A stretch of 64,000 nucleotides of DNA from CBDHFQ01 sp965262565 (lineage in GTDB: Bacteria > Bacteroidota > Bacteroidia > J057), in contig CBDHFQ010000036.1 in NCBI GenBank assembly GCA_965262565.1, positions 124,001 through 188,000 of the forward strand, in the 5' to 3' direction. A program made the position numbers and the translations under genes. Below are positions 62,894 through 64,000 of this stretch, one piece after another (the first letter of the stretch is position 1; each line of letters begins with the position of its first letter). The notes below the pieces were generated by a model. The model was not told the DNA's origin and made no database searches. It worked only from the letters and a program-made list of their open reading frames with translations.

Positions 62894-64000
62894 ATGCTCA
62901 AGAGAAATACAGTTACCAGGAAGAAAACAAAGGTTAATTCTACGCTTACAGGTATTTCATTTAGTTTCCTTCTAGCTTCTTTTGCCATCATTACCATATT
63001 TTTCTCTGAAGTTCCTGAAATCAAAACTGAAATTTGTAATAATGCTGTAGATGATGATAAAGACGGAACTGTAGATGAATCCACTTGTATGTGTCCCAAA
63101 AATGAAAGACCTTTTTTCTTTCAACAGCACTGGGAAAATGTCCCAGTTGCGCAGGAGAGTAGGTTTGTTAAGCAGCCTCAACATGTTCTGGGACAATTAA
63201 ATAGTAATTTCGCTTTATTCGAAGATGATTCTGCATATCTCACTTTAAGATTGAAGAATAGAATTCCCAAAAATCAAACTTATGTTATTTATTGGTCAGC
63301 ATTAGGACCTAAAGAGGGACGAATGCATGTTAGTATATCTGAAGATGGAGATCATTTCTTACCGATATCTACATTTTCCACATATGATACTACCTTATCT
63401 GAACTCATCTTAACTGCACCACTGGAAATTAGATATCTAACATTTACAGTAAAAGATTCTGAACTTAATTATATGCCAAATTCCCCTTCGCAAGATGAGA
63501 TCAATTATTCATTCAGGTTATATGGTGTTAGTCATTCACTATCAGATGATAAAATGTACTGCGATCTAGATTGGGATCAAGATGGAATAAGTGATGGCCA
63601 GGATTTGGATGACGATAATGACGGCATACCCGATGACATAGAATTTACAGGCCTGGATATCTCTAGATGTGACCTTCCTAATTTTACTTTTGATCATTAC
63701 TCGGTAGAATCGGGTAAACTGAATAATGAAGGTTGCATTTATAGATTTAGCAATGTGCATCAAAATATTGATGCTTTGATTGAAGTAAAGACCTTAAATG
63801 GAGTGATCCTGGAGGATATAGACCTGGATTCCACTCAACTAACAGCTGCCTTAGAACCTAGTTTAAGAAAGACGGCTAATTCGGATACAGCATTTGCGGA
63901 ATTTCTTATATCATTTGTTAAGGCTAATACTGCTTCCCCTGTTAAAATGGATCATGTCGGAGGAATAGTGACAGATATTGATGGTGGAAAGGGAAATATT
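62894..64000 (+). CDS. Large surface protein with calcium-binding aspartate repeats, 3' end outside window
   Basis: The ATG at 62894 opens a frame of 369 codons that runs off the window with no stop. A basic N-terminus is followed by a hydrophobic segment (L-L-A-S-F-A-I-I-T-I-F-F). Residue 50 onward has C-N-N-A-V-D-D-D-K-D-G-T-V-D-E, a MopE-like calcium motif. Near residue 220-245 is a thrombospondin type 3-like run (D-W-D-Q-D-G-I-S-D, then D-L-D-D-D-N-D-G-I-P-D). The region between is beta-rich. It is probably a long extracellular protein secreted by T9SS, but the sorting domain would lie outside the window. Confidence 0.75.
   Translation, partial: MLKRNTVTRKKTKVNSTLTGISFSFLLASFAIITIFFSEVPEIKTEICNNAVDDDKDGTVDESTCMCPKNERPFFFQQHWENVPVAQESRFVKQPQHVLGQLNSNFALFEDDSAYLTLRLKNRIPKNQTYVIYWSALGPKEGRMHVSISEDGDHFLPISTFSTYDTTLSELILTAPLEIRYLTFTVKDSELNYMPNSPSQDEINYSFRLYGVSHSLSDDKMYCDLDWDQDGISDGQDLDDDNDGIPDDIEFTGLDISRCDLPNFTFDHYSVESGKLNNEGCIYRFSNVHQNIDALIEVKTLNGVILEDIDLDSTQLTAALEPSLRKTANSDTAFAEFLISFVKANTASPVKMDHVGGIVTDIDGGKGNI

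Noticed and set aside
62875..63196. Two overlapping minus-strand reading frames of 74 codons
   Set aside because: They are antisense to the open plus-strand frame that starts at 62894 and carries a signal and calcium motifs.

Overview
The window is low-GC DNA from a Bacteroidota bacterium. The evidence is several type IX secretion (T9SS) C-terminal sorting domains (1-1032, 7707-8831, 12650-17998, 18557-20011, 20313-23897, 24270-25580), a SusC/SusD pair, a hybrid two-component regulator with a C-terminal AraC domain, DUF1501/DUF1800 proteins, and weak or absent Shine-Dalgarno sites. The C-D-D-G-[DN] cysteine repeats and the abundance of large surface proteins suggest a Saprospiria- or Cytophagia-like marine lineage. 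That placement is inference; there is no rRNA or other marker gene here. No tRNA, rRNA, CRISPR array, integrase or complete insertion sequence was seen.

Layout. 1-1032 is the C-terminal end of a surface protein. 1119-7453 (minus strand) is an iron-acquisition-type operon: DUF4856 lipoprotein, imelysin, HTTM membrane protein, TonB receptor, with an inverted repeat just before its first gene. 7707-20011 (minus strand) holds proteins with a repeated domain that resembles cohesin (5, 2 and 1 copies), a DUF1800 protein, and a DUF1501 protein ending in two textbook dockerin calcium loops. The last four genes look like one operon and may form a cohesin-dockerin-like surface assembly; this is the most unusual feature of the window. 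20313-25580 adds a PQQ-dehydrogenase/cytochrome/lectin-like fusion and an unknown secreted protein.

25746-33229 (plus strand) has a helical-repeat protein, an alpha/beta hydrolase and a polyhydroxybutyrate locus (thiolase phaA, class III synthase phaE and phaC, reductase phaB), with intrinsic terminators between genes. 33471-41910 (minus strand) is SusD-SusC, an orphan FecE-like ATPase and a hybrid sensor/AraC regulator. 42043-46140 (plus strand) has queE, then an ABC ATPase (apparently frameshifted), permease, GIN-like protein and thioredoxin-TPR protein. 46347-47798 encodes 31-residue repeats with no signal peptide.

48149-53086 (plus strand) has a PAS histidine kinase and a cytochrome/DUF1549-DUF1553 plus DUF1501 pair. 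53087-57201 has a frameshifted Tat-type sugar isomerase, a DUF2911 lipoprotein, an endonuclease/exonuclease/phosphatase protein, a short caspase-like remnant, a possible 25-residue membrane peptide and a candidate small RNA. 57202-62702 has a second histidine kinase, a CHAD protein fused to a transposase-associated domain, a molybdopterin oxidoreductase with its flavin reductase, and a GntR regulator. 62894-64000 is the start of another calcium-repeat surface protein that runs off the end.
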